The notes beneath the pieces are model-generated. The model searched no databases. It was not told where the DNA came from and saw only the letters and a program-made list of their open reading frames with translations. Shown in pieces: positions 32,048 to 40,501 of a stretch of DNA of 64,000 nucleotides; within the stretch, counting starts at the first letter, position 1; every line of letters begins with the position of its first letter. This stretch comes from Prostheceraeus crozeri. Taxonomy: Eukaryota > Platyhelminthes > Polycladida > Euryleptidae. The stretch is from positions 248,001 to 312,000 of the forward strand of contig CAJQUW010000891.1 in NCBI GenBank assembly GCA_907163375.1. Reading direction: 5' to 3'. A program made the position numbers and the translations under genes.

Positions 32048-33215
32048 AGTAGTAAGCAAACGGCAAACACTCGACCGTCGCGCCCCCCCCCTCTGGAACG
32101 GCAGAGTGTCGTGGTCGGCCGCCGTGGTGCTTCGAGTCTGACTCCCCCCCCCTCTGGAACGACAGAGTGTCGTGGTGTGCCGGACAGGTGGGTCCACGTT
32201 CACAAACTGTTCGCTGACTCCCCCCCTCTGGAACGACAGTGTCGTGGTGGACTTGGGCGACCGCCAGGAATAGTCTTGAGGCTATAGTGTGTGATGTTTT
32301 TCGTGCAATCTGCTGAATGTTGGGTTGTAAAATGGGCTGTTTCGAGTGGAAGGAGTGGTCGGATGAGAAAACGGAGGCCGGATTCGGATTCAGCGTGAAA
32401 TTCTGCATCGGTATGGTGAATTTGAACGCCATCGGAGAGAAAAAATTTTCGCTGACGTCCCCCCCCCCTCTTGACAGCTCGCTTCGATTTTGGCTTCCAG
32501 TGGACGGATTTTGTCGTGCCATAGCTCGTTTGAAAGCTAAGAGTGAGACAAATTCACTGAAAGAATCGGCTTGTTCATATCTGTCTTCGTTTAGATGTGA
32601 GACGCCATTTAAGATTTTGGGAGATTGGCGAAAAACGACAGAGTTAGAATTTGGGACGTTTTGGGCTGTAGCTTCAAAACGAAGCATCGGATGGGAAAAC
32701 GGATTTCAGATTTGGAATCAGCATGAAATTCTGCATCTGTATGGTGAGTTTCAAGTCAATCGGAGAGAAAAATTTTCAACATTTTTCGAAAAAACGACAG
32801 AGTTAGAATTTGGGACGTTTTGGTGTGTAGCGCCCAAACGAAGCATCGGATGAGAAAACGGAGGCCAGATTCGGATTCAGCGTGAAATTCTGCATCGGTA
32901 TGGTGAATTTGAACGCCATCGGAGAGAAAAAATTTTCGCTGACGTCCCCCCCCCTCTTGACAGCTCGCTTCGATTTTGGCTTCCAGTGGACGGATTTAGT
33001 CGTGCCATAGCTCGTTTGAAAGCTAAGAGTGAGACAAATTCACTGAAAGAATCGGCTTGTTCATATCTGTCTTCGTTTAGATGTGAGACGCCATTTAAGA
33101 TTTTGGGAGATTGGCGAAAAACGACAGAGTTAGAATTTGGGACGTTTTGGGCTGTAGCTTCAAAACGAAGCATCGGATTGGAAAACGGATTTCAGATTTG
33201 GAATCAGCTTGATGT
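32048..33215 (+). repeat. Left terminal inverted repeat region of element B
   Basis: Matches the right end (52440-53038) in inverse orientation. The left copy is longer, because a block of about 487 bp is duplicated (landmark ATTCGGATTCAGCG at 32382 and 32869) and the terminal C-tract module is present three times rather than once or twice. Differences between the ends show independent change since insertion or earlier. Confidence 0.88.
32085..32255. repeat. C-tract plus hairpin modules near left terminus of element B
   Basis: Three successive modules, each a run of six or more C, then TCTGGAACG, then a short inverted repeat of CGACAGAGTGTCG type, then TGG. One clear inverse copy lies near the right terminus (52978-53010). 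They could be replication, packaging or regulatory signals. Confidence 0.6.
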
Positions 33216-33259
33216 TATTTTCCAATGAGGATCATCATCCAATGAGAATCAAGCATTTC

Positions 33260-33270
33260 TATATAAATAG
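33260..33270 (+). promoter_or_regulatory. TATA box at the left end of element B, firing inward
   Basis: TATATAAATAG just inside the left inverted repeat, about 100 bp ahead of the leader exon's ATG at 33365. A matching inward promoter lies at the right end. Confidence 0.6.
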
Positions 33271-33364
33271 CGAGCCTTCCACAGTGAGAATCATTCCATC
33301 GTTGAATCACACGAGTGACGGACGCATATTTTCTCTCTCTATTCTATTCTATTATCCAACTAAA

Positions 33365-34136
33365 ATGGTAAGTCGCTACTTTCCTCCCTCTCCTCCCTTG
33401 AACGTAAACTTAATACAATCTTTTTCATTTTCAGGCATCTACTCCATCTGCTACACTAGTAGGACAAAATGGCGGTCAAACGTTACAAGGTTCGCTACGG
33501 TCAGATCATCTACAACTGAGGCCAGTGGAAGAAACAACCAAGGTACATAATCCTACACCGCTACAGCGTAAATTTAAACAAGTCTTGCGTTATGACGATC
33601 ATAGCGTAGTACTGCAAACGGGAATGCTCCCTTCCACGGATGTCAAGATAATGCGCAATCAGTATGGGGACTACATACTGATCCCCGTGAGTCCGTACAT
33701 TCGCCACCAACTTGATATTATTGAGGAGTACGTGACATTAAATATGGACATTCCTACTCCTCTTGCTCAAGAGTGGAAGGCTAGAGATGACAAGGATACT
33801 CCCTATAGAAAGATTTGGGATGGTAATCACATTTGCCTACCGGTATCACATTGGTGTACTTACTATAAGGAGGGAGATCATTCAATACCCATCAGATGTG
33901 ATGAGCTCGGAGAAGGTACTTGGGATATCCTTTTCAAAGTGAATGGGCTATATTATGGTCGACACAAGGATAATAAAATAGCCTCTCTCTCCATGCATAT
34001 GGAATCCATCCTATATATTCCAAAACCACCCAACGTGGATGACGTAATTGATCAAATCCTTAACAGCAGTGGTACGAAGCGCAAGTCGGAGAAGAATGCT
34101 GCCTCAAAACGCAAATCAAAGAAGGAGAATTACTAG
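33365..34136 (+). CDS. Putative ssDNA-binding-type protein of element B, spliced start
   Basis: Relative of the 248-aa protein of element A by the segment FKVNGLYYGRHKDNKIAS and by a Lys-rich tail. The ATG at 33365-33367 directly abuts a splice donor (GTAAGT at 33368). A pyrimidine-rich acceptor ends at 33434, giving a 67-bp intron in phase 0. Adenovirus relatives are known for leader splicing. Predicted about 234 aa. The ssDNA-binding role is inferred from replication needs and position, not from a recognised fold. Confidence 0.5.
33368..33434 (+). other. 67-bp intron after the start codon (element B)
   Basis: Donor ATG|GTAAGT and acceptor TTTTTCATTTTCAG. A second phase-compatible acceptor is at 34328-34329, ahead of the exonuclease-like gene. 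Confidence 0.6.
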
Positions 34137-34170
34137 TCCTTTCCTAACTCTACCCTATGACAATTCGCTT

Positions 34171-34296
34171 ATGTGCTTTGAGTGTCGTAGACGTGGTCTT
34201 ATTAGATACATTTTACTTCTTCGTTGCCATCATATCATTTGTGTATTTTGTCGTGAAAAGCATCGATGTAATTCTTCATTTTGTAATATGTTATAG
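34171..34296 (+). CDS. Very small RING-like protein of element B
   Basis: About 41 aa from the ATG at 34171: CFEC, then LLLRCHHIICVFC, then CNSSFC. The spacing is that of a RING finger with almost nothing else. It could be an independent microprotein or the remnant of a longer ligase such as the UBA-RING of element A. Confidence 0.35.
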   Translation: MCFECRRRGLIRYILLLRCHHIICVFCREKHRCNSSFCNML

Positions 34297-34329
34297 AACG
34301 TTTCCTTAGATGTGTAATTTCCGTTTTAG

Positions 34330-34878
34330 GCTTCTATCATCATTTTTATGGATTGTGAGGGTGAACCTGTACAGGAGCTCAGTGCTATTGCTATGAACAA
34401 TTGGACATATCAGAATGTTAGTGTCTATCATCAACATGCCAACTGCGATCCCAATGTTGATCAATGGGCGAGAAAACACATTCATGGACTTAATCTGAAA
34501 TATTTGCAAGACTATGGCTTTTCTTGTGAGAGTGCTCTTCTTATTGACTTTAAACGATGGTTAGCTGCTTTCAATGTTATACGCATCTTTTGTAATAATC
34601 CTGCTAAGGAGAGGAAAGTATTTCCCAATCTAATCATTGATGATATTTTGCTCCCGCCTTGGGATAGTAGAGTGAATCAACATTATCATGAAGTCACGAA
34701 ACGTTTTAAGGATTTGTGTGTTCCTATTTTGTCTATTCGTTGTGGTAGCTACGTTCATAACCAATGCTTCTTTCCTCCTTACCTCAACACTGCCAAAGTC
34801 CTGTATGGTTATCATTGCTCGCTGTATGATAGTTACCACCTGTATCTATTTTATCTCTTTCAAACCATTGATTTATAA
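34330..34878 (+). CDS. DEDDh-type exonuclease-like protein of element B
   Basis: About 180 aa. An in-frame stretch begins at a TTTTAG acceptor (34328-34329), and an ATG at 34348 is also possible. The first strand leads into MDCEGEPVQELSAIA, giving the D-x-E of motif I. WARKHIHGL and DFKRWLAAFN follow, the latter fitting motif II. Near the C-terminus HCSLYDSYHL supplies H-x4-D, motif III of DEDDh nucleases. This is the DnaQ-type 3'-5' exonuclease fold. A role in genome end trimming, repair or defence is possible. A poly(A) signal follows near 34900. No counterpart in the visible part of element A. Confidence 0.6.
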   Translation, partial: ASIIIFMDCEGEPVQELSAIAMNNWTYQNVSVYHQHANCDPNVDQWARKHIHGLNLKYLQDYGFSCESALLIDFKRWLAAFNVIRIFCNNPAKERKVFPNLIIDDILLPPWDSRVNQHYHEVTKRFKDLCVPILSIRCGSYVHNQCFFPPYLNTAKVLYGYHCSLYDSYHLYLFYLFQTIDL

Positions 34879-34965
34879 TGCATGCTTGTTACCGTTATTC
34901 AATAAATGTTACTATGAGAAGAGTTGTTGTTTTCATGCAATGGATGGGTTAGATAAAGGGCGATC

Positions 34966-35376
34966 ATGTCTTTCTCAAACGACTGCGGAACATTACATTT
35001 TCATAGGCAAAGTTTAAAAGGAGCTGTTCAAGATTATGTGATAAATTTTCATGAAGATGAGACCGACATCGAAGTAGTGGTCGATGATGCTAGCACTCTA
35101 TTTCTAGAGTTAATGAATACATTCTCTGATAGCATTGTCATGGCGCGATTAGTTGCGAAAATTAAGTTTAGTCATTTTGGAAAGGAAGAGGTGGAAAGTC
35201 GCTCTTTCCATTTTGCTTCTTATTCAATGGAAGTGGTAGATCACCCCGAAGAATTTTTTAAAAGACATATGATAAAAATTGCTGAACGTCTTAACGCATT
35301 TAACCATCATGGTAGCAGTCTAGTGATTGAAGCGATTTCAGATATTCACATTCAAATTTCCATAAAGAAAAATTGA
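34966..35376 (+). CDS. Stand-alone polymerase-B N-terminal-domain protein, element B
   Basis: 136 aa. The C-terminal half (EEFFKRHMIKIAERLNAFN, then HGSSLVIEAISDIHIQI) parallels the N-terminal domain of this element's own polymerase (SWINFHIQGLKLNIDKFN, then DSGLVFDGIETAMIKI), and an upstream beta segment also corresponds. It therefore looks like a separately encoded copy of that domain. Possible roles include binding the terminal protein or DNA, or regulating the polymerase. Looks whole. Confidence 0.6.
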   Translation: MSFSNDCGTLHFHRQSLKGAVQDYVINFHEDETDIEVVVDDASTLFLELMNTFSDSIVMARLVAKIKFSHFGKEEVESRSFHFASYSMEVVDHPEEFFKRHMIKIAERLNAFNHHGSSLVIEAISDIHIQISIKKN

Positions 35377-35698
35377 AAATGCAGTGGTACTTGATTGTAG
35401 CACAACTGGTTTTCGAGCTATGTCTGCTCACTCTCGAAGTATATTCCTTCTGTACATGCGTCTATTATTTAGAAAAGGCTAGCAAATTCATATCTTCAAA
35501 AAGACTTGCTATAGACATCAGTAACGGTGAAACTATGTGTTGCGATGTATGTAAGCGAAAGGATGGAAATGAAAAGCTTCAAGAGATGTAAGCACGCTTT
35601 TTGTCAACGCTGTTTCATACGTAATTGCATTCAACTTTGCCAATGTAACCACTGTGATATTGCTCATTTCGAGTGTCACTTATGTCGCAATAGTTAGT
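35373..35698 (+). pseudogene. Membrane-anchored RING-type gene of element B, broken
   Basis: Begins with a hydrophobic N-terminal segment (LIVAQLVFELCLLTLEVYSF) that could anchor it in a membrane, followed by RING-type pieces: CCDVCKRKD, then CKHAFCQRCF and later CQCNHC. The whole is not in one frame and seems broken, with about one break. Probably an E3 ligase acting on host defence. Confidence 0.45.
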
Positions 35699-35748
35699 AC
35701 CTATGCAAATGTGGTAAAGATAGGTTTTAGCAAAGACTAACACGGAAA

Positions 35749-36099
35749 ATGGCGAAACGTAAAAGTCAAAAGTCTTCAAAGTTTTCTTCAGCCATTCAAG
35801 CTCTCCGACGAATGAAAGCAAATCAGCGATACAATGCTATACGACATGCTAACGATAAATTCATTTGTGAAATTATTTCTCATGTGAGGAAGTTGAGGAC
35901 GAAGAAATTAGCACCAAAACAACGAAAGTTACTTAAGCGATATGCTACGAAATTGCGTTTCATCTTCAATCCTAAAGTCACCCTTCAAAGAAAGAGGAAA
36001 ACTCTAACACAAAAGGGCGGTTTCCTTTCAGCAATACTTCCAATGATAGCTCCTGCCGTGGGTAACCTATTGGATAATATCTTTGGCTCTAAGCGTTAA
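35749..36099 (+). CDS. Small basic protein with KGGF motif, element B
   Basis: 116 aa, starting MAKRKSQKSS. Basic throughout the first 85 residues, then LTQKGGFLSAILPMIAPAVG and a hydrophobic tail. Counterpart of the element A protein at 8666-9058, and like it not far upstream of the ATPase. Possibly a protease-processed virion component. Confidence 0.55.
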   Translation: MAKRKSQKSSKFSSAIQALRRMKANQRYNAIRHANDKFICEIISHVRKLRTKKLAPKQRKLLKRYATKLRFIFNPKVTLQRKRKTLTQKGGFLSAILPMIAPAVGNLLDNIFGSKR

Positions 36100-36130
36100 T
36101 TATGCAAATGTTGAATCTCAAAGTAATAAA

Positions 36131-36745
36131 ATGGATTTCAGACTTCAATGTGATAAAGTTCTGACTGTATCAGGTCCATCTCATGCAGGTAAAACTGTTT
36201 TCACGCTGAATTTATTGGATAAAAGAAGGGAGTTGTTTAAGGAACCTATCAATCGAGTGATTTGGTGTTATGGTATTTATCAACCGTCGCTGTTTCAGGA
36301 ATTGCAAAGTCGCAACTTTATTCGACATGAAGGAATTATTCCAGTGGATAAACTTCAGTCTAATGATGTTGTATTGGACGATTTATTAAAAGAAAGTAAG
36401 AATTCAAAAGATGTTACAGATATGTTCACTCGCGCAGCACATCATAAAAGGTGCTTTATCATCTATATCACACAACATTTGTTTCCTGATGGAAAAGAAG
36501 CTCGTACACGAAACCTGAATACACACTATTATGCTATTTTCAAGAATCCGCGAGATAAAAGTCAATTTGAAATTTTAGCGCGACAAGTTGCACCCAGAGG
36601 ATCAAAAGCCTTAATTGAAATTTTTCAAGCAGCTACTGAAAAACCATACGGTTACTTATTCATTGACTTTACGCAAGAGTGTCCGGAAGAATTTAGATTT
36701 CGAAGTGATATTTTGAAAACTCCCATGATTATCTACAAACTATGA
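36131..36745 (+). CDS. A32-type DNA-packaging ATPase of element B
   Basis: 204 aa from the ATG at 36131 (MDFRLQCDK), which aligns with the element A start. Walker A GPSHAGKTVF, Walker B DVVLDDLL, then SKDVTDMFTRAAHH and IIYITQHLF. Its stop overlaps the start of the next gene (ATGA), a tight viral-type junction. Looks whole. Confidence 0.85.
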   Translation: MDFRLQCDKVLTVSGPSHAGKTVFTLNLLDKRRELFKEPINRVIWCYGIYQPSLFQELQSRNFIRHEGIIPVDKLQSNDVVLDDLLKESKNSKDVTDMFTRAAHHKRCFIIYITQHLFPDGKEARTRNLNTHYYAIFKNPRDKSQFEILARQVAPRGSKALIEIFQAATEKPYGYLFIDFTQECPEEFRFRSDILKTPMIIYKL

Positions 36746-37434
36746 GTTCTTATTCTCGCATGATTGTTATTCCTCAGGATGAATATGTACAATTGACTGC
36801 CATGCAGCAAGTAAAGCAACCTCTTGCAAATCAAATGTATAGGAAAGAAATAGATTATCAGCAAAATGTTCACATCAAAGATCCACATCATGCTGTATTA
36901 TTACAATCGGAAACTGTTGAGCAATTGAAAAACTTGAAGAATAAGATGCGTGACTCTGTATCGACTGCTACACCTTTAGCATCTCGCGCACATGCCATAT
37001 CTCTTTTCAACAGTATTGAACCCCATCTCAATGTAAATGATAGAGGAGAAATCATTACAGATGAAAATAAAGTGATTGATGCTTCACGTTATGAAGACTT
37101 GATTCAGTATGCGACACGTAGAAAGCGCCGTCAGGGCTATGTTCCACCTGGTTGGACATACTTTCTTAGACTATTGAAAAAGCATAATGTACCAAAATTT
37201 GCTTTGAATAATGAGACATTGAAAGAACTTGATTCAACAGTGGCTACTGCTCCAATGCTTCAGACGATGAAAATGCCAACAAATTGGTTTAAGGCGTCAC
37301 CTGCTACATCCCCTCCCACACTCACTAAGCAAACAAGAGGAAGAACTCGACGTAGATCTACATCGCCACTAAAACTAGTAAAAGGAAAACGTAAAACAGC
37401 TCCTCCCAGGAAATACATGTTCTCAGACTATTAA
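36742..37434 (+). CDS. Conserved Polinton protein with VIPQDEYVQL motif, element B
   Basis: 230 aa, starting MSSYSRMIVIPQDEYVQL. Shares with element A the central HAISLFNSIEPHLNVNDRGE block and PPGWTYFLRLL; the tail is basic. Overlaps the ATPase stop by 4 bp and lies directly before the integrase region, as in element A. Function unknown. Confidence 0.6.
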   Translation: MSSYSRMIVIPQDEYVQLTAMQQVKQPLANQMYRKEIDYQQNVHIKDPHHAVLLQSETVEQLKNLKNKMRDSVSTATPLASRAHAISLFNSIEPHLNVNDRGEIITDENKVIDASRYEDLIQYATRRKRRQGYVPPGWTYFLRLLKKHNVPKFALNNETLKELDSTVATAPMLQTMKMPTNWFKASPATSPPTLTKQTRGRTRRRSTSPLKLVKGKRKTAPPRKYMFSDY

Positions 37435-37435
37435 T

Positions 37436-37651
37436 ATGAAGCAGATGTGTTGCTTGCCATGTAATGAGACGCCAGAGGTGAATGTCGTTGTCACTTGCAC
37501 TTGCTGCGCCAGCTCTCACAATGAAACCCCTAAGCAATGTGAACACGATCGCAAAACCGCTAAAGCTAAATGCTGCAGTTGTTGTAAATGTAGAAAGGCA
37601 AGAAAACAAAAAGATGAGAAGGAGGAAAAAGAGTCAGTCGTCATCGACTGA
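37436..37651 (+). CDS. Small Cys-rich ORF overlapping the integrase start, element B
   Basis: 71 aa with 12 or more cysteines (MCCLPC, CTCCAS, CCSCCKCRK), then a Lys/Glu-rich end. It overlaps the integrase frame by about 170 bp, the same relation as in element A. Possibly a metal-binding microprotein. Confidence 0.45.
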   Translation: MKQMCCLPCNETPEVNVVVTCTCCASSHNETPKQCEHDRKTAKAKCCSCCKCRKARKQKDEKEEKESVVID

Positions 37652-38702
37652 ACGTTTGAAGTCAATCTATTATGATGTAAAACATCCGGCAGGATTTGCA
37701 TCTATCAAGAAATTATCAAAAGCGAGTGGTCTTCCACAATCACAAGTGAAACGATGGTTAAAGGGTCAGGCTACCTATACACTCCACAAACAAGCGAAGA
37801 AGAAGTACCGCACCCGCCATTATATTGTTCATGACATCGATGAACAGTGGCAAGCAGATTTGTGCGATGTCGCCTCCATTTCAAAACATAACTCGGGCAA
37901 TAATTTTATTTTAACCGTCATTGATATTTTCTCGCGTTATGCGTGGGCTCAACCTTTAAAAACTAAAGAAGGGAAAGGAGTAGCAAAAGCATTCCAAACA
38001 ATTTTTCGAGAAGGTCGCATTCCAAAAAGAATTCAGAGTGATCAAGGAAAAGAGTTTGAAAATCAGCATGTGAGAAGATTATTTGAGAGGCATGACATTG
38101 AGTTGTTTAGTGTAGAGAGTGCTTATAAAGCTGCACTCGTTGAACGTTTTAATCGCACATTAAAAAATCGCTTGTGGCGACATTTTACTGCCAACTTGAC
38201 ACAAAATTGGACAAAGGTTCTACAAGATACACTCCATGCCTACAATCACTCTATCCATCGTTCTATTGGACTCAGACCAGTAGATGTAAATGCTGACAAT
38301 GTAGATAAAGTGCGCGAATCATTCCAACGTAAACGCACTCATGTGAAAAGTGATGTGAAAATTGGTGATAAAGTTCGTATCTCAAAAGTGAAAAGTGTTT
38401 TTGCTAAAGGGTACCTTCCGAATTGGACAGAGGAGGTATTTACAGTATCAAGGATTAATCAAAAAGACTCTCCGACCACCTACAAGTTGAAAGATTACGA
38501 TAATGAGGAAATTGAGGGTAGCTTTTACCGCGATGAGATTGAGGGAGTCACTGAAAGTGAAACATATTTGGTAGAGAAAATCATTCGATGTAAAAAACGG
38601 CAAGGTGAAGAATGGTGTCTTGTTAAATGGACTGGTTATCCTTCAAGTATGTACTCTTGGATGCGTCGTGCCGACATCTTTCATCTAAGTGATCGACAGT
38701 GA
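37482..38702 (+). CDS. Retroviral-type integrase with chromodomain of element B
   Basis: 406 aa from the first ATG; similarity to element A starts at about residue 50 (STERLKSIYYDVKHPAGF), so the true start may be later. Core acidic residues lie in WQADLCDV, RIQSDQGKEF and LVERFNRT. The C-terminal chromodomain contains CLVKWTGYPSSMYSW. Responsible for insertion of the element, consistent with the 6-bp duplication found. Looks whole. Confidence 0.9.
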   Translation: MSLSLALAAPALTMKPLSNVNTIAKPLKLNAAVVVNVERQENKKMRRRKKSQSSSTERLKSIYYDVKHPAGFASIKKLSKASGLPQSQVKRWLKGQATYTLHKQAKKKYRTRHYIVHDIDEQWQADLCDVASISKHNSGNNFILTVIDIFSRYAWAQPLKTKEGKGVAKAFQTIFREGRIPKRIQSDQGKEFENQHVRRLFERHDIELFSVESAYKAALVERFNRTLKNRLWRHFTANLTQNWTKVLQDTLHAYNHSIHRSIGLRPVDVNADNVDKVRESFQRKRTHVKSDVKIGDKVRISKVKSVFAKGYLPNWTEEVFTVSRINQKDSPTTYKLKDYDNEEIEGSFYRDEIEGVTESETYLVEKIIRCKKRQGEEWCLVKWTGYPSSMYSWMRRADIFHLSDRQ

Positions 38703-38731
38703 TTCATGCAGTTCGACAGTAACTTCTAATC

Positions 38732-40012
38732 ATGGAGTGTAAAACTTCCGGTTTTTGTTTGTTCGATCAACAAGCCATACAGACAGATATTCTTAGTTCA
38801 AGTATTGTAGATTATCATCCTCGAACAGCTGAGAATGCTGGCCCCATTGAATTTGTTATTCCTGGTGGTAGTGATGACTACATAGATTTGAGTTATGCGA
38901 TGCTTGATTTGAGGTTTAGAATTCAGCAAGCAGATGGAACTGCTATTGACGATGCACATAAAGTTGGACTGAACAATTTACCATTGACTACATTACTTCG
39001 CGATGTTTCTCTAACGATTGGAGAGCAGCAGGTGGAAGGTGGTCAAAGCGATTATCCCTATAAATCATATTTCAATCATGTATCACAGTTTCATGCAGCA
39101 GCACAAAAAAGTCATATGGAAGCCATGGGATGGTACAGAGATGAAGCAGGAAAATTTGATGTTGAAACAAACAGTGGCTTTGTAAAGCGATCTGCTATGA
39201 TTAAAGATAGTAGAGTATGTCAGCTATATGGTCCGCTGAATTTAGACTTCTTTAGACAGTCAAAGTTTTTACTCTGTAATACCAGCATGCGACTCAAGCT
39301 GACATTGAATAAGCCTGAATTTGCGCTGAATGCATTTGCTAAAGTTGACAATTTTAGAATTCATGTGGAAGATATTTCACTTTACATTCGTCGAGTAGTA
39401 CCGAATCCAAGTGTCATTAGAGGACATGCTGAAGGTCTTAACCGTCAAAATGCCATTTACCCCGTTCAGCATACAAAGCTTCTCACCTTTACAATTCCGA
39501 AAGATCAAAAGAGTTTCATGAAAGATGGCCTCTTTCCATCGGAAGCACCGAAGCTCCTCATGGTGGCAATGATTGAAAATGATGCATTTAATGGTAATAT
39601 AAAGAAGAATCCTTTCAATTTTAAACACAATCAGTTAAGTGAAATTGCTTTACGTGTAAATGGTGTGAGTCATCCTGGTCCACCCTACAAACCAGATTTT
39701 GCTTCGGATCAATTTATGCGCAGTTATGTTGATTTTATGGATGTCTTTGGCTTTTACAATACGGATGACACCAACGGACTGACTATGAAAGAGTTTAAGA
39801 GTGGATATACTATTTATGCATTTGATTTGACTGCTGACAGCAATATTAGTGCACCCTATCGTCAAGCGGACGTGCCTCATAATATTCGTTTGGATTTGAC
39901 GTTCAAAAGAACACTACCTGAGACGATCAATGTATTAATTTATGCAGTCTTCGATTCAAATATTGAAATTACAAAGTATCGTGACGTGATTCTTCAGTAT
40001 AATCGTTATTGA
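38732..40012 (+). CDS. Major capsid protein (hexon-like, double jelly roll) of element B
   Basis: 426 aa, one residue shorter than the element A protein and alignable throughout: DYIDLSYAMLDLRFRI near residue 50, DYPYKSYFN, a central NAIYPVQHTKLLTFTI, and KNPFNFKHNQLSEIALRVNG near residue 290. Family as for element A (F54H12.2-like). It follows the integrase here, not the core protein. Looks whole. Confidence 0.75.
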   Translation: MECKTSGFCLFDQQAIQTDILSSSIVDYHPRTAENAGPIEFVIPGGSDDYIDLSYAMLDLRFRIQQADGTAIDDAHKVGLNNLPLTTLLRDVSLTIGEQQVEGGQSDYPYKSYFNHVSQFHAAAQKSHMEAMGWYRDEAGKFDVETNSGFVKRSAMIKDSRVCQLYGPLNLDFFRQSKFLLCNTSMRLKLTLNKPEFALNAFAKVDNFRIHVEDISLYIRRVVPNPSVIRGHAEGLNRQNAIYPVQHTKLLTFTIPKDQKSFMKDGLFPSEAPKLLMVAMIENDAFNGNIKKNPFNFKHNQLSEIALRVNGVSHPGPPYKPDFASDQFMRSYVDFMDVFGFYNTDDTNGLTMKEFKSGYTIYAFDLTADSNISAPYRQADVPHNIRLDLTFKRTLPETINVLIYAVFDSNIEITKYRDVILQYNRY

Positions 40013-40470
40013 GTTGGTTGACTGCTGACGATATTAAGACTAAAGTGCAGCGTAATGCAGACGAAGCGACGTTGAAAGCTTTCGATAATGTCTATTCACT
40101 CGATACCTTACCACCTGCAGTAAATCACTATACCATCTTTATTGTGCTAAACACTCATTCGCAGAATTTAGGCGGTGAGCATTGGAAAGCGATCTTTATT
40201 GGAGAAGACCGACGTGGTGAACTATTTGACTCTCTTGCTCAACCTCCAAATATACCAACACAGCAGTGGTTGAGAAAACATACGCGTCAATATCAGCGAA
40301 ATGAACGCATACTACAACATCCACTTTCATCAACGTGTGGTGCTTTTGTACTGTACTTCATCTTAAAACGTTTACATGTATCTCGATTTGCATCTATTAT
40401 TCAAAACTTTTCATGTAATCCATCCTCTAATGAAAAAATGATTTGTAAGTTCTATCATGATTTGAAATAA
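40009..40470 (+). CDS. Adenovirus-type cysteine protease of element B
   Basis: About 150 aa. Catalytic-site patterns in order: GEHWKAIFI (His), ELFDSLAQPP (Asp region) and STCGAFVLYF (Cys nucleophile), as in adenain-type proteases that mature capsid proteins. The exact start is not settled; the frame overlaps the end of the capsid gene. It runs tail to tail with the TBP-like gene. Confidence 0.75.
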   Translation: MSWLTADDIKTKVQRNADEATLKAFDNVYSLDTLPPAVNHYTIFIVLNTHSQNLGGEHWKAIFIGEDRRGELFDSLAQPPNIPTQQWLRKHTRQYQRNERILQHPLSSTCGAFVLYFILKRLHVSRFASIIQNFSCNPSSNEKMICKFYHDLK

Positions 40471-40495
40471 GAACATCATGTTGGAAAAATTGTTT

Positions 40496-40501
40496 TTTAT
40501 T
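40496..40501 (-). terminator. Poly(A) signal of the TBP-like gene (element B)
   Basis: AATAAA on the minus strand overlapping the TBP-like stop codon, in the 26-bp gap between the convergent genes. Confidence 0.55.

Noticed and set aside
32317-33228. Long open frames across the left end of element B, with a similar inward frame at 52445-53047
   Set aside because: They follow the terminal inverted repeat and its internal duplication. Composition and position are explained by the repeat, and there is no start context or domain.
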